Assembly (NCBI GenBank): GCA_963733105.1
Contig: CAVTCB010000005.1
Coordinates: 62,001 to 126,000 of the forward strand
Origin: JAFAYN01 sp963733105
GTDB lineage: Bacteria; Gemmatimonadota; Gemmatimonadetes; Longimicrobiales; Longimicrobiaceae
Direction: 5' to 3'
Length of the DNA: 64,000 bases
Translations under genes and position numbers: made by a program
Shown here: positions 55,460 through 64,000 of the stretch, piece by piece
How the letters are laid out: each line of letters begins with the position of its first letter
Numbering within the stretch: position 1 is the first letter of the stretch
Notes under the pieces: generated by a model
Told to the model about the DNA's origin: nothing
Databases searched by the model: none
Seen by the model: the letters and a program-made list of their open reading frames with translations, nothing else

Positions 55460-56668
55460 ATGGCTTCACCTGAGGAACGAGGAATCAAGCCGCGCGCGAC
55501 GATCCGGGAAGTGGCGAGCGCCGCCGGCGTCTCGATCGCCACGGTCTCCCGCGTCCTCAACGACCATCCCGACGTGGCGCCGGCCACGCGCGAGTCGGTC
55601 TTGCGCGTCGTCCGCGACCAGCGCTTCGCCACGAACCGGAGCGCACGCGCTCTCTCCGGCGGCCGCACCGGTCTGGTCGGCGTCACGCTTCCGATCATCG
55701 AGGCGGCCTATTTCGCCCAGATCCTCGCCGGCGCCTCCGAGGCGCTCTACGAGCAGGACATGGGAGTCGTGCTCTCGCCGACCCTGCATCTCCACGATCG
55801 CGCGGTCACGCTGCTCGACCGGCTGATGCACGGCACGACCGACGGCGCCGTCCTGATGCTGCCTGAGGAGACGAACGAGGAGCTGAAGGCGCTCCGGCGC
55901 GCCGGCTATCCCTTCGTCGTCGTCGACCCCCGCGTGCCGCTCGACGAGGGAGTCGCCGCGGTGTCCGCGGCGAACGCATCCGGCGCGCACGCAGCCGTGG
56001 AGCACCTGCTCTCGCTCGGGCACAAACGGATCGCCGCGCTGACAGGCATCCCGGAGTGGCTCGCGAGCATCGAGCGCCTGAAGGGGTACCACTCCGCCCA
56101 CGCTTCCGCAGGCGTCCTGGCGGATCCGGATCTCGTCGTCGAGGGGGACTACTCGCTCGAGGGCGGCGAGGCCGCAGCCGCGATGCTGCTCGACCTGCCC
56201 GATCCTCCGACCGCCGTGTTCGCGTTCAACGACAACATGGCCGTCGCCGTCGTCCGCGAGGCGCGCAAGCGCGGGCTCCGCGTGCCCGACGATCTTTCCG
56301 TCGTCGGCTTCGACGACTCGGAGCAGGCCGGCATCGTCACCCCCGCGCTGACGACCGTGCGCCAACCGCTGGCCGAGATGGGACGGATGGCGGTCAGCCT
56401 GCTCCTGCGCCTGCTCGAGAACCAGCGTGTCGAAGGCCTCAACGTCGAGCTGCAGACGCGACTCGTCGTCCGCGACTCGACCGCGCGCCCGCGAGTAGCT
56501 ACGCCACGAACGACTCGAGGCGCTCGGCTTCCTGCTTCAGCTCGCGCTTCACCGCGGCGTCGAGCTTCCCGAACGGCTCGAGGACGACGCGGCCGCCCTC
56601 CAGCTGCCACGTGCCGGCGACGAAGCCGTCGACGAGGATCGTCGCGTGCACGATTCCGTTCTTCGTGA
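55460..56668 (+). CDS. LacI-family transcriptional regulator
   Basis: A sugar-responsive repressor. Helix-turn-helix TIREVASAAGVSIATVSRVLNDHPDV at residues 14-40, followed by the periplasmic-binding-like domain (GLVGVTLPIIEAAYFAQIL, DGAVLMLPEE, VVGFDDSEQAG, TTVRQPLAEMG). Divergent from the ABC/GH1 operon and the likely repressor of it. As written the frame runs to 56668, into the convergent gene. One +1 insertion near 56490 would end it at TAG 56496-56498 after RDSTARRE, the expected length. Confidence 0.92.
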   Translation: MASPEERGIKPRATIREVASAAGVSIATVSRVLNDHPDVAPATRESVLRVVRDQRFATNRSARALSGGRTGLVGVTLPIIEAAYFAQILAGASEALYEQDMGVVLSPTLHLHDRAVTLLDRLMHGTTDGAVLMLPEETNEELKALRRAGYPFVVVDPRVPLDEGVAAVSAANASGAHAAVEHLLSLGHKRIAALTGIPEWLASIERLKGYHSAHASAGVLADPDLVVEGDYSLEGGEAAAAMLLDLPDPPTAVFAFNDNMAVAVVREARKRGLRVPDDLSVVGFDDSEQAGIVTPALTTVRQPLAEMGRMAVSLLLRLLENQRVEGLNVELQTRLVVRDSTARPRVATPRTTRGARLPASARASPRRRASRTARGRRGRPPAATCRRRSRRRGSSRARFRSS

Positions 56669-57568
56669 CGATGCGCGACGGGCGGAAAGTCGCCCAGGAT
56701 CCGCGAGCGGTCGTCGTGCGAGAGGACGAGGTTGTCGAAGCGGGGCACCAGCCGCGGCGGCGCCGGTGTCTCGGGGTCCGGCAGCGGCGCTCGGCGCAGG
56801 TCGTAGAGCAGCCGGCCCCGCTCGTCGCGGAACGTCCGCACGGACAGCCGGCCCAGCGACTCCGCGATCGGCGTGAGGCGCGGAACACCCGCCCACTGGG
56901 AGACGTCCTGCTTCGTCGCGGGACCGTAGGCGGCGAGGTACGTGCGGACGAGCCGGTCGAACGCCTCCAGCGGCGGCGGCGGCCCACCGCGCAGCGCGCC
57001 TCTCGGCCGCGGCGTACACGCCCTGACCTCCGTAGCCCCAGATTCCCGACGGCGGCACGTGCACGACGTACGCGTGCCCCTGAACGCGGCGCCAGAGGAA
57101 CGTCGGCGTCGCCGGCCCCTTCGCGTACGGCTCCAGCAGCGCGCGCATCTCCTTGAAGGTGCGCTCGCCCGACCCGAGCTCGGCGACGGCGAGTCGCGCC
57201 AGCTTCCCGAGCATGGACTTCGGAACGAGCGCCTCGTACGCGGGCGGCCAGAGGACTCCGCCGAGCTCGCGCCGCGCGGTCGCGATCGCCCAGAAGTCGC
57301 GCGGCGTGACGACGTGCAGCGTCCCGCGCTGGAGCAGCGCCTTGACGAGCCGCCGACCCGTCAGCGCCCGGGTGAGCTCGTCGCGCTCGAAGCCCTCGAG
57401 CCGCGTCCAGAGAGACAGGTACGGGCTCGGCGTGGACTGCGCCTGCAGGCCGCCGAGCCGCTCGACCGTCTTCACGGCCGTCAGGCGGTGCCGCTCGAGC
57501 AGGAGCTGTCGCTGGAGCAGGGCGCGGTTCAGCTCGCGCCGCGTGAGGACCCGCTCGGCCGTCGCCAC
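56499..57568 (-). CDS. Winged-helix DNA-binding protein, AlkZ/YcaQ-like (frameshifted)
   Basis: About 355 residues of the HTH_42 (AlkZ-like) family. Segments TRRELNRALLQRQLLLERHR, VERLGGLQAQSTPSPYLSLW (the conserved QAQ motif), RGTLHVVTPRDFWA, and after shifts near 57000 and 56690 (both +1), TKQDVSQWAGVPRLT and KNGIVHATILVDGFVAGTW. Members include glycosylases that unhook DNA crosslinks; many others are uncharacterised. Convergent with the LacI gene. Confidence 0.82.
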
Positions 57569-57646
57569 CCGGCGACGCTACCAGCAGGAAAGATTAGAGC
57601 CGCAGCGAAGCGGGGATGTTGCGTACCACCCACACAAGGAGCCCCC

Positions 57647-57730
57647 ATGAGTTGGTTCTGGATCCTGGTCATCGTCTTGCTCGTGCTGCTCGTGCTCGGC
57701 TATTTCGGGCGCGGACGCTTTCGCGCATAG
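57647..57730 (+). CDS. 27-residue single-helix membrane protein
   Basis: Encodes SWFWILVIVLLVLLVLGYFG then RGRFRA: one membrane helix with a basic C-terminal tail. AAGGAG lies 6 nt upstream of the ATG, supporting real translation. It resembles very small DUF3309-type membrane proteins. Function unknown. It lies alone between the AlkZ-like gene and dnaX. Confidence 0.65.
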   Translation: MSWFWILVIVLLVLLVLGYFGRGRFRA

Positions 57731-57792
57731 AGCGGAAAACTGCGGCGAGCGCCGCGCACGTACGCCGAGCGATTCCTGCTTGAATCGGTTGC

Positions 57793-59388
57793 GTGACGGC
57801 GCTCTACCGCTCCTACCGGCCGCTCGACTTCGACGACGTGGTCGGTCAGGACGCGGTCGTCAGGACGCTGCGAAACGCGATCGAGCTCGACCAGGTGCGG
57901 CAGGCGTACCTCTTCGCCGGGCCGCGCGGCACCGGCAAGACGTCGATGGCGCGGATCCTGGCGAAGGCGCTGAACTGCGCCGCCGGCCCGACGGCGACGC
58001 CGGACAAGGTCTGCCACGCCTGCGTCTCGATCGCCAACGGCACCTCGCTCGACGTGATCGAGATGGACGCCGCCTCGCAGCGTGGGATCGACGACATCCG
58101 CGAGATCCGGGAGCGCGTCATCCTCCAGCCCGCCGAGGGCCGCTACAAGGTCTACATCCTCGACGAGGCGCACCAGCTCACCGACGCCGCCTGGAACGCG
58201 CTCCTGAAGCTGATCGAGGAGCCGCCGCCTCATCTCGTCTTCGTCTTCTGCACGACCGACCTCGCGAAGGTGCTGCCGACGGTGCGCTCGCGCTGCCAGA
58301 CGTTCGTCTTCGCGCGGCCGCGCCTGCCCGAGCTCGTGCGCGTGCTGCGGCGGATCGCCGACGCAGAGAAGATCGAGGCGCCCGACGCGGCGCTGGCCCT
58401 GATCGCGCGCGGCGGGCGGGGCTCGTTCCGGGACGCGGTCTCGACGCTCGACCAGCTCGCCTCCGCGACCGGCAACTCGATCGACGTCCAGGCCGTGCTC
58501 CAGCTGCTCGGCGCCGTCGAGGAGGACGCCCTCTTCCGGCTCTGCGACACGATCGTCGACCGCGACACGGCCGGGGCCCTCGTCCTCGTCGAGGAGCTCG
58601 CCGAGCAGGGCCAGGACCTGGCGCGGCTCGTCACCGATCTGCTCGAGCATCTGCGCCACCTGCTCCTCGTCCAGCACATGGGTCACGTGCCCGACTCGCT
58701 GCCCGTGACCGACGAGACGCGCGAGCGGCTGCGGGAGCAGGCGAACCAGCTCCCGGCGCCGACCGTGCTCAGGCTCTGCGACCTGCTCGCGATCGCGGTG
58801 GAGGACTCGCGCCAGGGAGCGGACGCACGACTGCCGCTCGAGCTCGCCCTCGTCAAGGTGACGAGCCCCGGCTCCGACCTGTCGCGCGAGTCGCTCGCCT
58901 TCCGCGTCGAGCAGCTCGAGCAGCGCGTGAGCGGGGCTTCGGTGGCACCCGCAGCGCCGACCGAGCCGACCCCCGTCGCGCCGCAGCCGAAGCCGGAGCA
59001 GACGGTTGCGGCCCAGGCGCCTCCGCTCGCGCTCGAGCAGCTCCAGGAGGCGTGGCAGCGCACCGTGCTGCCCGCCGTCCAGTCGCGCTCGATCCCAGTC
59101 GCCTCGCTCCTCGGCGAAGCTCGCCCGGCTGCGCTCGAGGCCGAGACGCTGACGCTCGAGTTTCCTGCCAGTGCCGACTTCCACCGCCGCCAGGCGGAGG
59201 AGCCGAAGGCAGTCGGCGTGATTCGCGACGCGCTCTACGAGGTCACAGGGCACCGGCTCGGCGTCACCCTCGCGCTCGGCGCGCCGACGGAGCCGGCCGA
59301 CGACGCCGACGAGCAGCTGAGCGAAGACGCCCTGATCTCGATGTTCAAGGACACGTTCGACGCCGAGGAAGTGGAGGAGACACGGTGA
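57793..59388 (+). CDS. dnaX: DNA polymerase III subunit gamma/tau
   Basis: A 531-residue clamp-loader ATPase. N-terminal YRSYRPLDFDDVVGQD, Walker A AGPRGTGKTS near residue 45, Walker B YILDEAHQLT, sensor FCTTDLAKV and arginine-finger SRCQTF. The zinc module keeps three of four Cys: C at NCAAG, then VCHAC, while the position after TATP is Asp. The C-terminal tau part is Pro/Ala-rich then folded. GTG start; its stop overlaps ebfC. Confidence 0.95.
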   Translation: MTALYRSYRPLDFDDVVGQDAVVRTLRNAIELDQVRQAYLFAGPRGTGKTSMARILAKALNCAAGPTATPDKVCHACVSIANGTSLDVIEMDAASQRGIDDIREIRERVILQPAEGRYKVYILDEAHQLTDAAWNALLKLIEEPPPHLVFVFCTTDLAKVLPTVRSRCQTFVFARPRLPELVRVLRRIADAEKIEAPDAALALIARGGRGSFRDAVSTLDQLASATGNSIDVQAVLQLLGAVEEDALFRLCDTIVDRDTAGALVLVEELAEQGQDLARLVTDLLEHLRHLLLVQHMGHVPDSLPVTDETRERLREQANQLPAPTVLRLCDLLAIAVEDSRQGADARLPLELALVKVTSPGSDLSRESLAFRVEQLEQRVSGASVAPAAPTEPTPVAPQPKPEQTVAAQAPPLALEQLQEAWQRTVLPAVQSRSIPVASLLGEARPAALEAETLTLEFPASADFHRRQAEEPKAVGVIRDALYEVTGHRLGVTLALGAPTEPADDADEQLSEDALISMFKDTFDAEEVEETR

Positions 59389-59714
59389 GCAAGTTCGACA
59401 TGAACAAGCTGATGCAGCAGGCCCAGCAGATGCAGTCGCAGCTCCAGCAGGCCCAGGAGGAGGCTGCGAACGAGATCGTCGAGGCCTCGGCCGGCGGAGG
59501 CATGGTCACCGTGAAGGCGACCGGCGGCGGCGAGATCGTCGCGATTACGATCGACCCGAAGGCGATCGACCCGGACGACCCTGAGATGCTCGCCGATCTC
59601 GTGCTCGCGGCCGTCAACGAGGCCCTCCGCTCGGGCAAAGCGCTGATGGAGTCGAAGATGCAGGGGATGCTCCCGGGCGAGCTCGGCGGCCTGGGCTTGC
59701 CCGGGTTCTCCTAG
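59385..59714 (+). CDS. ebfC: YbaB/EbfC-family nucleoid-associated protein
   Basis: A 109-residue DNA-binding protein. The N-terminal Gln/Met-rich helix (KLMQQAQQMQSQLQQAQEE) and central VTVKATGGGEIVAITIDP are characteristic. GTG start overlaps the dnaX stop (GTGA), the usual dnaX-ebfC order. recR, normally next, is absent; a minus-strand gene converges instead. Confidence 0.95.
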   Translation: MSKFDMNKLMQQAQQMQSQLQQAQEEAANEIVEASAGGGMVTVKATGGGEIVAITIDPKAIDPDDPEMLADLVLAAVNEALRSGKALMESKMQGMLPGELGGLGLPGFS

Positions 59715-59948
59715 TCCGAGGATGCGCGCCTCGGCGGGCGGATGGAGGCCGCGCCAGGCGGCGAGATAGAGATTCAGGTCGCGCCGCGCGACCGCCGTGT
59801 CGGAGACTCCCGGCAGCTCCACCTCCAGCACGGCGCCGTGCACGCCGGCCGTCTTGCAACGCGCCCGCCCGAGAAACTCGATCAAGTCCTGGACGAGCGC
59901 GGGATTGCTCACCCGCACCTTCACGGCGATCCTCTCTCCCGGAGACAT
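59711..59948 (-). CDS. Small hypothetical protein convergent with ebfC (frameshifted)
   Basis: Starting at the ATG with complement at 59946-59948, it reads RIAVKVRVSNPALVQDLIEF, KTAGVHGAVLEVELPG and ARRDLNLYLAAWRGLHPP, a compact alpha/beta pattern of about 78 residues. As written the frame runs on antisense through ebfC. A +1 insertion near 59730 would end it at TAG (59711-59713) with a terminal ASSD. No named family recognised. Confidence 0.5.
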
Positions 59949-60114
59949 CACCACGTGCCTGAACGCACAATGGCGCGACCGGGATCGGTGCGTAATGACC
60001 GAAAGTCCAGGCTTTCGCACCCGCGGTTCGGGTTTGTCAGGATCCGGAGTTCAACAGACCACGCTCAAGGTTCGTCCCCCTGCGGCTGAGCATCCCGGAC
60101 AGCAAGGAGGACAC

Positions 60115-62680
60115 GTGGCACTCACTCGGAGGATCGGTCTCGTTCTCGCTGCCGCGGCGCTCGCCGCGACGATCGGCCTCGGCTCCGGCCGGGCGGCGAT
60201 CGCCCCGCCGTGGTGCGGAACCGCGGAGAGCGACGCCGCCGCCGCCCTGCCCGACGGCACCGACCCCGCCCATCCGGTCGGCAGCTTCCCGCACATCCCC
60301 TACTACGCGATCGGTTGCACGCTCGACTCGATCGCCGCGCAGAGCGGCGGGCGCATGTCGGTCGAGCGAGCGGGCACCTCCGCGCTCGGCCGCGACATGT
60401 ACCTCGTCACGATCAACGCGCTCGACACGAACGCGCAGACAGGAGGCGTTCCGCAACTGGGAGCAGATCAAGCGCGACGCCCTGACCGACCCGGCCGGCG
60501 CGCTGGAGCGGCTCGACCGGGCGGACGGCCAGGTGAAGGTGCCCGATCTTCATCCAGGGCGGGATCCACGGCAACGAGTACGAGGGCGTGGACGCGGCGA
60601 TGCAGCTGATCGAGAAGCTCGCGACGACGCCCGCGGGCGCCGACCCCGAGGTCGACGCGATCCTCGACCACGCCGTCGTCGTCTTCAACCCGATCCAGAA
60701 CCCCGACGGGCGCGTCGCCGGCACGCGCGCGAACGGCAACGGCTTCGACCTCAACCGCGACTACCTGACCCAGTCGCAGTCGGAGACGAAGGCGTCGACC
60801 GCGATCATGCACGAGTGGCTGCCGCCCGAGGTGCTCGACCTGCACGGCTACGCGACGCCGACGCTGATCGAGGCGACGACGAAGCCACACAACCCGAGCA
60901 TCGAGTACGACCTCTGGCTGAAGTGGAACCAGGGCCGGATCGACGCCAACGAGGCGGCGCTGAACGCGGTCGGGCTCGCAGATCCAGCGGCCGATCAACG
61001 ACTGGTGCTCGGACGCGGACCTGCCGCCGCCGTCCGGCATCTGCCCCGACGGCGACCTGCCCGGGCCCGCCGAGGCCGAGGGCTGGGACGACTGGGGCCC
61101 GTTCTACACGGCGATGTTCGCGCAGCACGTCGGGCTCGACTCGTCGACGGTCGAGATGTGCCAGAGCGTGACCTCGTGCGGCGGCCGCGCCGGCGCCCGC
61201 CTGGCGCAGTACGTGACGAGCTGGTCGACGTTCGAGTACGTCGTCGAGAACCGTGAGGAGCTGCTCGCGGACGAGCTCGAGATCTACCGCCGCGGCGTCG
61301 AGAACGCGCCGAGGCCGGCGTGCTGCCCGCCTCCGTTCGACGTCGACAACAACTGGATGACCGAGTATCCGCGCGCCTACGTGATCCCGCGCGGCGAGGG
61401 CCAGCGCAGCGCCCCCGAAGCGACCCGCCTCGTCCAGTGGCTGCTCGACAACCAGATCGTCGTCGAGGAGCTGACAGCAGGACGCCACGTTCGAGGGCCA
61501 GACGTTCGAGAAGGGCTCGTACGTGGTCTGGATGAACCAGGCACGGCGCGGGCTCGCCGACACGGCGCTCGGCATCGGCGTCGACGTCTCGAGCCGGATC
61601 AGCATCCTCTACGCGCCGCCGGCCGCGTGGAGCCACGGCTACCTGTGGGGCGCCACGGTCGTCACGATCCCACGCGACGCGGCGTTCTCGCCGAGGACGG
61701 ACGAGATCCGGCCGAGCCGGATGAGATCCGCGGCGAGCGTCGACTCCGGGCGGGCCGACGCATACGCGCTCGAGCTCGACTCGCCGACAGCCGTGCGCAC
61801 GCTCAACGGCCTGCTCGCGGCCGGCGTCTCGGCGCAGGTCGCCCTCACGTCGTTCACGACGGCGGACGGGGAGACCCTGCCCGCCGGGAGCGCGGTCTTC
61901 GCCGGCGACCGGGAGACGAGGCGGGCGCTCAGGGACGCCGTTCGCGACGCCGAGCTCGTGCGTGAGGCGCGTGCAGACGGGCAACCTGCCCTCGCTCGAG
62001 CCGATCGAGCGGGTGCCGCGGATCGCGGTGCTCGTCGGCGCGCTCGACCAGAACATCTGGGTGCTCCGGAACCTCGGCTTCACGGCCGATCCGGTCTCGG
62101 TCGGGACGATCAACTCGGCGCCCGACGGACCCGTTGCTCGGGTACGACCTCGTCTACAACACCGGCAACTGGCCCTCCGCGGCCAACCCGGTCGCGCGGG
62201 CGCGGCTGACCGAGTTCTTCGCGCCGCGGCGGCGGCTACCTCGGCGCCGGCAGCCGGCGGCGCCAACTTCCTCACCGCTGGCGCGCAGGTGACCGGCCTG
62301 ACTGTGCTCGTCACGCGGCGGCGACGGGCGGGCGAGCGGGATCATCTGGTGGGACAACGTCGGCGGCGCGGCCAGCCCGGTCGTCGGCGCCTACCCGGCC
62401 CGCGACACGGCGATCGTCGACCCGCCGACGTGGTTCACGACGGTGCCGGCAACGATGAGCGTGGACGCGCGGCTGCCGCTGACGGGCTTCTTCGCGGCCG
62501 GGCTGTGGGCGCCGGATGCGGAGTCGGCAACGGCGCCGGGCTCGGCCGTGATCGCGCACGGCACGAACACGACGGGCACCGTCGCGGATGGTCGTGTTCG
62601 CGATGAACCCGCTCTACCGGGCCGATCCGGAACGCGAGTGGCCGGCGGTGGCCACCTCCGCGTACTGGTCCGACCGGTAG
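60115..62680 (+). CDS. Secreted M14-family zinc carboxypeptidase (heavily frameshifted)
   Basis: About 850 residues after correction. Signal peptide RIGLVLAAAALAATIGLGSG; GTG at 60115 with AAGGAGG upstream. M14 zinc site QGGIHGNEYEGVDAA (HxxE) and third ligand DLHGYATP; substrate-binding FDLNRDYLTQ. The C-terminal half holds further domains (SYVVWMNQARRG; GSGGANFLTAGAQV; IIWWDNVGG). About ten +1 insertions (first near 60440, last near 62590) break it; each junction reads smoothly once removed. Would digest extracellular peptides. Confidence 0.82.
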
Positions 62681-62721
62681 GTGATCGAGGAAGGGGGCGG
62701 CGGCAACGCCGTCCCCTCCTC

Positions 62722-63639
62722 TCATGCGGCGAGCGGCTCGAGCGAGGGCGCGGACCGCGGCCGCAGGCGGGGGCGGGCCTGCAGGATCACGACGGCGGAG
62801 ACGACGAGCGCCGCGCCGAGCAGCTGCACGAGCCCGAGCCGCTCGCCCAGGACGAGCGCCGCGAGGCCGATCGTCAGCGGCGGCTCGACGGTGCCGAGGA
62901 TCGTCGCGTGCGACGGGCCGATGCGCTGAATGCCAGCCAGCAAGGCCCCGACCGGCAGCACCGTCGCGACGAGCGCGACCGCGGCCAGCAGCAGCAGGGC
63001 CCGGACGGGCAGGCCGACGGTGAGCGAGCCGGTGGCCGCGCCGCCGAGCGCGAACGCGGTCGCCGCCCCCGCGCAGAGCATCGTGGCGAGCACGAGCGGC
63101 GGCGTCCCGCCGAGGAGCCGGTCCGACACGAGAACGTAGGCGGCGTAGGTCACCGCGGCGGCGAGCGCCAGCGCAACCCCGACGGGGTCGACCGCTCCGC
63201 CGAAACCGCCGGCGAGCACGAGCGCGACCCCGGCGAGCGCGACGGCGAGCGCGGCCACGCGACGCCTGCCGGCCCGTTCGCGCCGGAGCAGAACCGCCCC
63301 GGCGACGACGAGCGCCGGATAGCCGCAGATCACGAGCGACGCGAGCGAGGCGTCGATCCGCTCGAGCGAGGCGAAGAAGAGGCCCGTCTCAATGCCGTAG
63401 AGCGTCAGCCCGAGCAGGAACGGAGGCAGGAGCGCGCGGAGCGGCGTCGAGGCGAGCGCGCGCCGGCACAGCACGGCGAGCACGGCGGCCGCGAGGGTGA
63501 AGCGGATCGCGCCCACCGAGGCCACGCTCGCGCCGTCGGCGAAGGCGCCCTTGACGAGCAAGGGCTGGAGCGCGAAGGCCGCGCCGGCGACGAGGCAGAG
63601 CGCCACGCCGGCGCGTTCCCGAGTCCACTGGAAGTGCAT
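62722..63639 (-). CDS. EamA-family (DMT) transporter
   Basis: About 305 residues, ten membrane helices in two EamA repeats (VALCLVAGAAFALQPLLVKG ... VALVLAGGF; LALAAAVTYAAYVLVSDRLLG ... LVVSAVVILQA). Conserved SHATILGTVEPPLTIGLAALVLGE in the second repeat is typical. Exports or imports small metabolites; substrate unknown. ATG at 63639 used; a GTG three codons earlier is possible. Divergent from a LysR regulator that may control it. Confidence 0.88.
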   Translation of the reverse strand: MHFQWTRERAGVALCLVAGAAFALQPLLVKGAFADGASVASVGAIRFTLAAAVLAVLCRRALASTPLRALLPPFLLGLTLYGIETGLFFASLERIDASLASLVICGYPALVVAGAVLLRRERAGRRRVAALAVALAGVALVLAGGFGGAVDPVGVALALAAAVTYAAYVLVSDRLLGGTPPLVLATMLCAGAATAFALGGAATGSLTVGLPVRALLLLAAVALVATVLPVGALLAGIQRIGPSHATILGTVEPPLTIGLAALVLGERLGLVQLLGAALVVSAVVILQARPRLRPRSAPSLEPLAA

Positions 63640-63710
63640 GACCGGCACGGTACGGACGTTTGAGCGGTAGGGGTAGACTCAACTCTCTTGATGAACGATA
63701 GGATTTCCCT

Positions 63711-64000
63711 ATGAATCTGCAGCAGCTCACCTACTTCCTGGCTGCAGCCGAGCACGGCTCGTTCAGCCGGGCCGCGCGCGCCCTCTACCTCGCCCAGCCC
63801 TCGCTCTCCGAGCAGGTGCGCGCGCTCGAGGCCGAGCTCGGCGTCGAGCTCTTCGCCCGGGCGGGGCGCGGCGTCGTCCTGACCGAGGCCGGCCGGGCCT
63901 TTCGGCCCGAGGCGGAGCGCGTGCTCGCCGCGCTCGAAGCCGCGCGCGAGGCGGTCGTCGAGGTCCGCGAGCTGCGCGGCGGCACGCTCAGCATCGGCAT
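63711..64000 (+). CDS. LysR-family transcriptional regulator (cut by window end)
   Basis: The first 96 residues are present. Helix-turn-helix QLTYFLAAAEHGSFSRAARALY, AQPSLSEQVRALEAELGVELF, GVVLTEAGRAF; then the linker helix VLAALEAAREAVVEV and the start of the effector domain. ATG at 63711. It is divergent from the EamA gene with about 70 bp between starts, the classic arrangement for a LysR regulator and its target. The 63.66-63.70 kb gap is AT-richer and likely holds both promoters. Confidence 0.92.
   Translation, partial: MNLQQLTYFLAAAEHGSFSRAARALYLAQPSLSEQVRALEAELGVELFARAGRGVVLTEAGRAFRPEAERVLAALEAAREAVVEVRELRGGTLSIG

Overview
The window is a high-GC chromosomal segment with frequent GTG starts, 1-4 nt overlaps between genes, PspC-type sensor kinases, LuxR/NarL regulators, a split LigC/LigD-polymerase pair and an SCP2-domain protein. 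Together these suggest an actinobacterium, most likely a soil or freshwater member of Thermoleophilia (Gaiellales/Solirubrobacterales-like). That placement is inference from gene content. No ribosomal RNA or taxonomic marker gene is present.

Layout. 0-6 kb: DNA repair (ATP-dependent ligase, LigD-type polymerase) around an envelope-stress module of two PspC-domain proteins and a response regulator. 6-9.1 kb: an amino-acid ABC transporter, a GroES-like protein and two tRNA-Ser genes. 9.1-10.6 kb: poorly coding sequence with a decayed secreted protein. 10.8-16.4 kb: a block of regulators (histidine kinase, two response regulators, one MalT-like LuxR ATPase). 16.4-37.1 kb: an energy and carbon region with DUF2254, NDH-2, SCP2, glucose-6-phosphate dehydrogenase, GH15, a GMC oxidoreductase, two MFS transporters, an aldose epimerase, a Kef-type antiporter, a universal stress protein and cydABDC (cytochrome bd plus its exporter). 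37.5-42.5 kb: a ClC channel, tRNA-Ser, cytochrome c, ClpS, an M29 aminopeptidase, SRP RNA, tRNA-Val and a lipoprotein. 42.8-46.4 kb: a DMT transporter and two peptidases. 46.4-56.5 kb: a beta-glucoside island (GH1, sugar isomerase, Gfo/Idh dehydrogenase, Dpp-type ABC transporter) with a divergent LacI regulator. 56.5-64 kb: an AlkZ-like protein, dnaX-ebfC, a secreted M14 carboxypeptidase, an EamA transporter and the start of a LysR gene.

The most interesting signal is a regulatory element found six times between 16.3 and 39.1 kb. It is a 19-bp palindrome (7-5-7, type ATCATCC-N5-GGATGAT) followed, always after exactly 21 nt, by a -10-like hexamer. It precedes a CMD-family gene, the DUF2254/ndh divergent pair, an MFS transporter gene, a universal stress gene, cydA (with a divergent small gene) and a ClC channel gene. 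The spacing fits an activator overlapping the -35 position. At ndh and cydA the predicted transcripts would be leaderless. I infer a single energy-stress or low-oxygen regulon linking alternative respiration, sugar oxidation and ion transport, possibly run by a LuxR-type protein encoded at 13-16 kb.

Many genes are broken by single-base changes, nearly all +1 insertions and on both strands. This one-sided pattern looks like long-read sequence error, not gene decay, so these genes are annotated as single spans that are probably intact in the organism.
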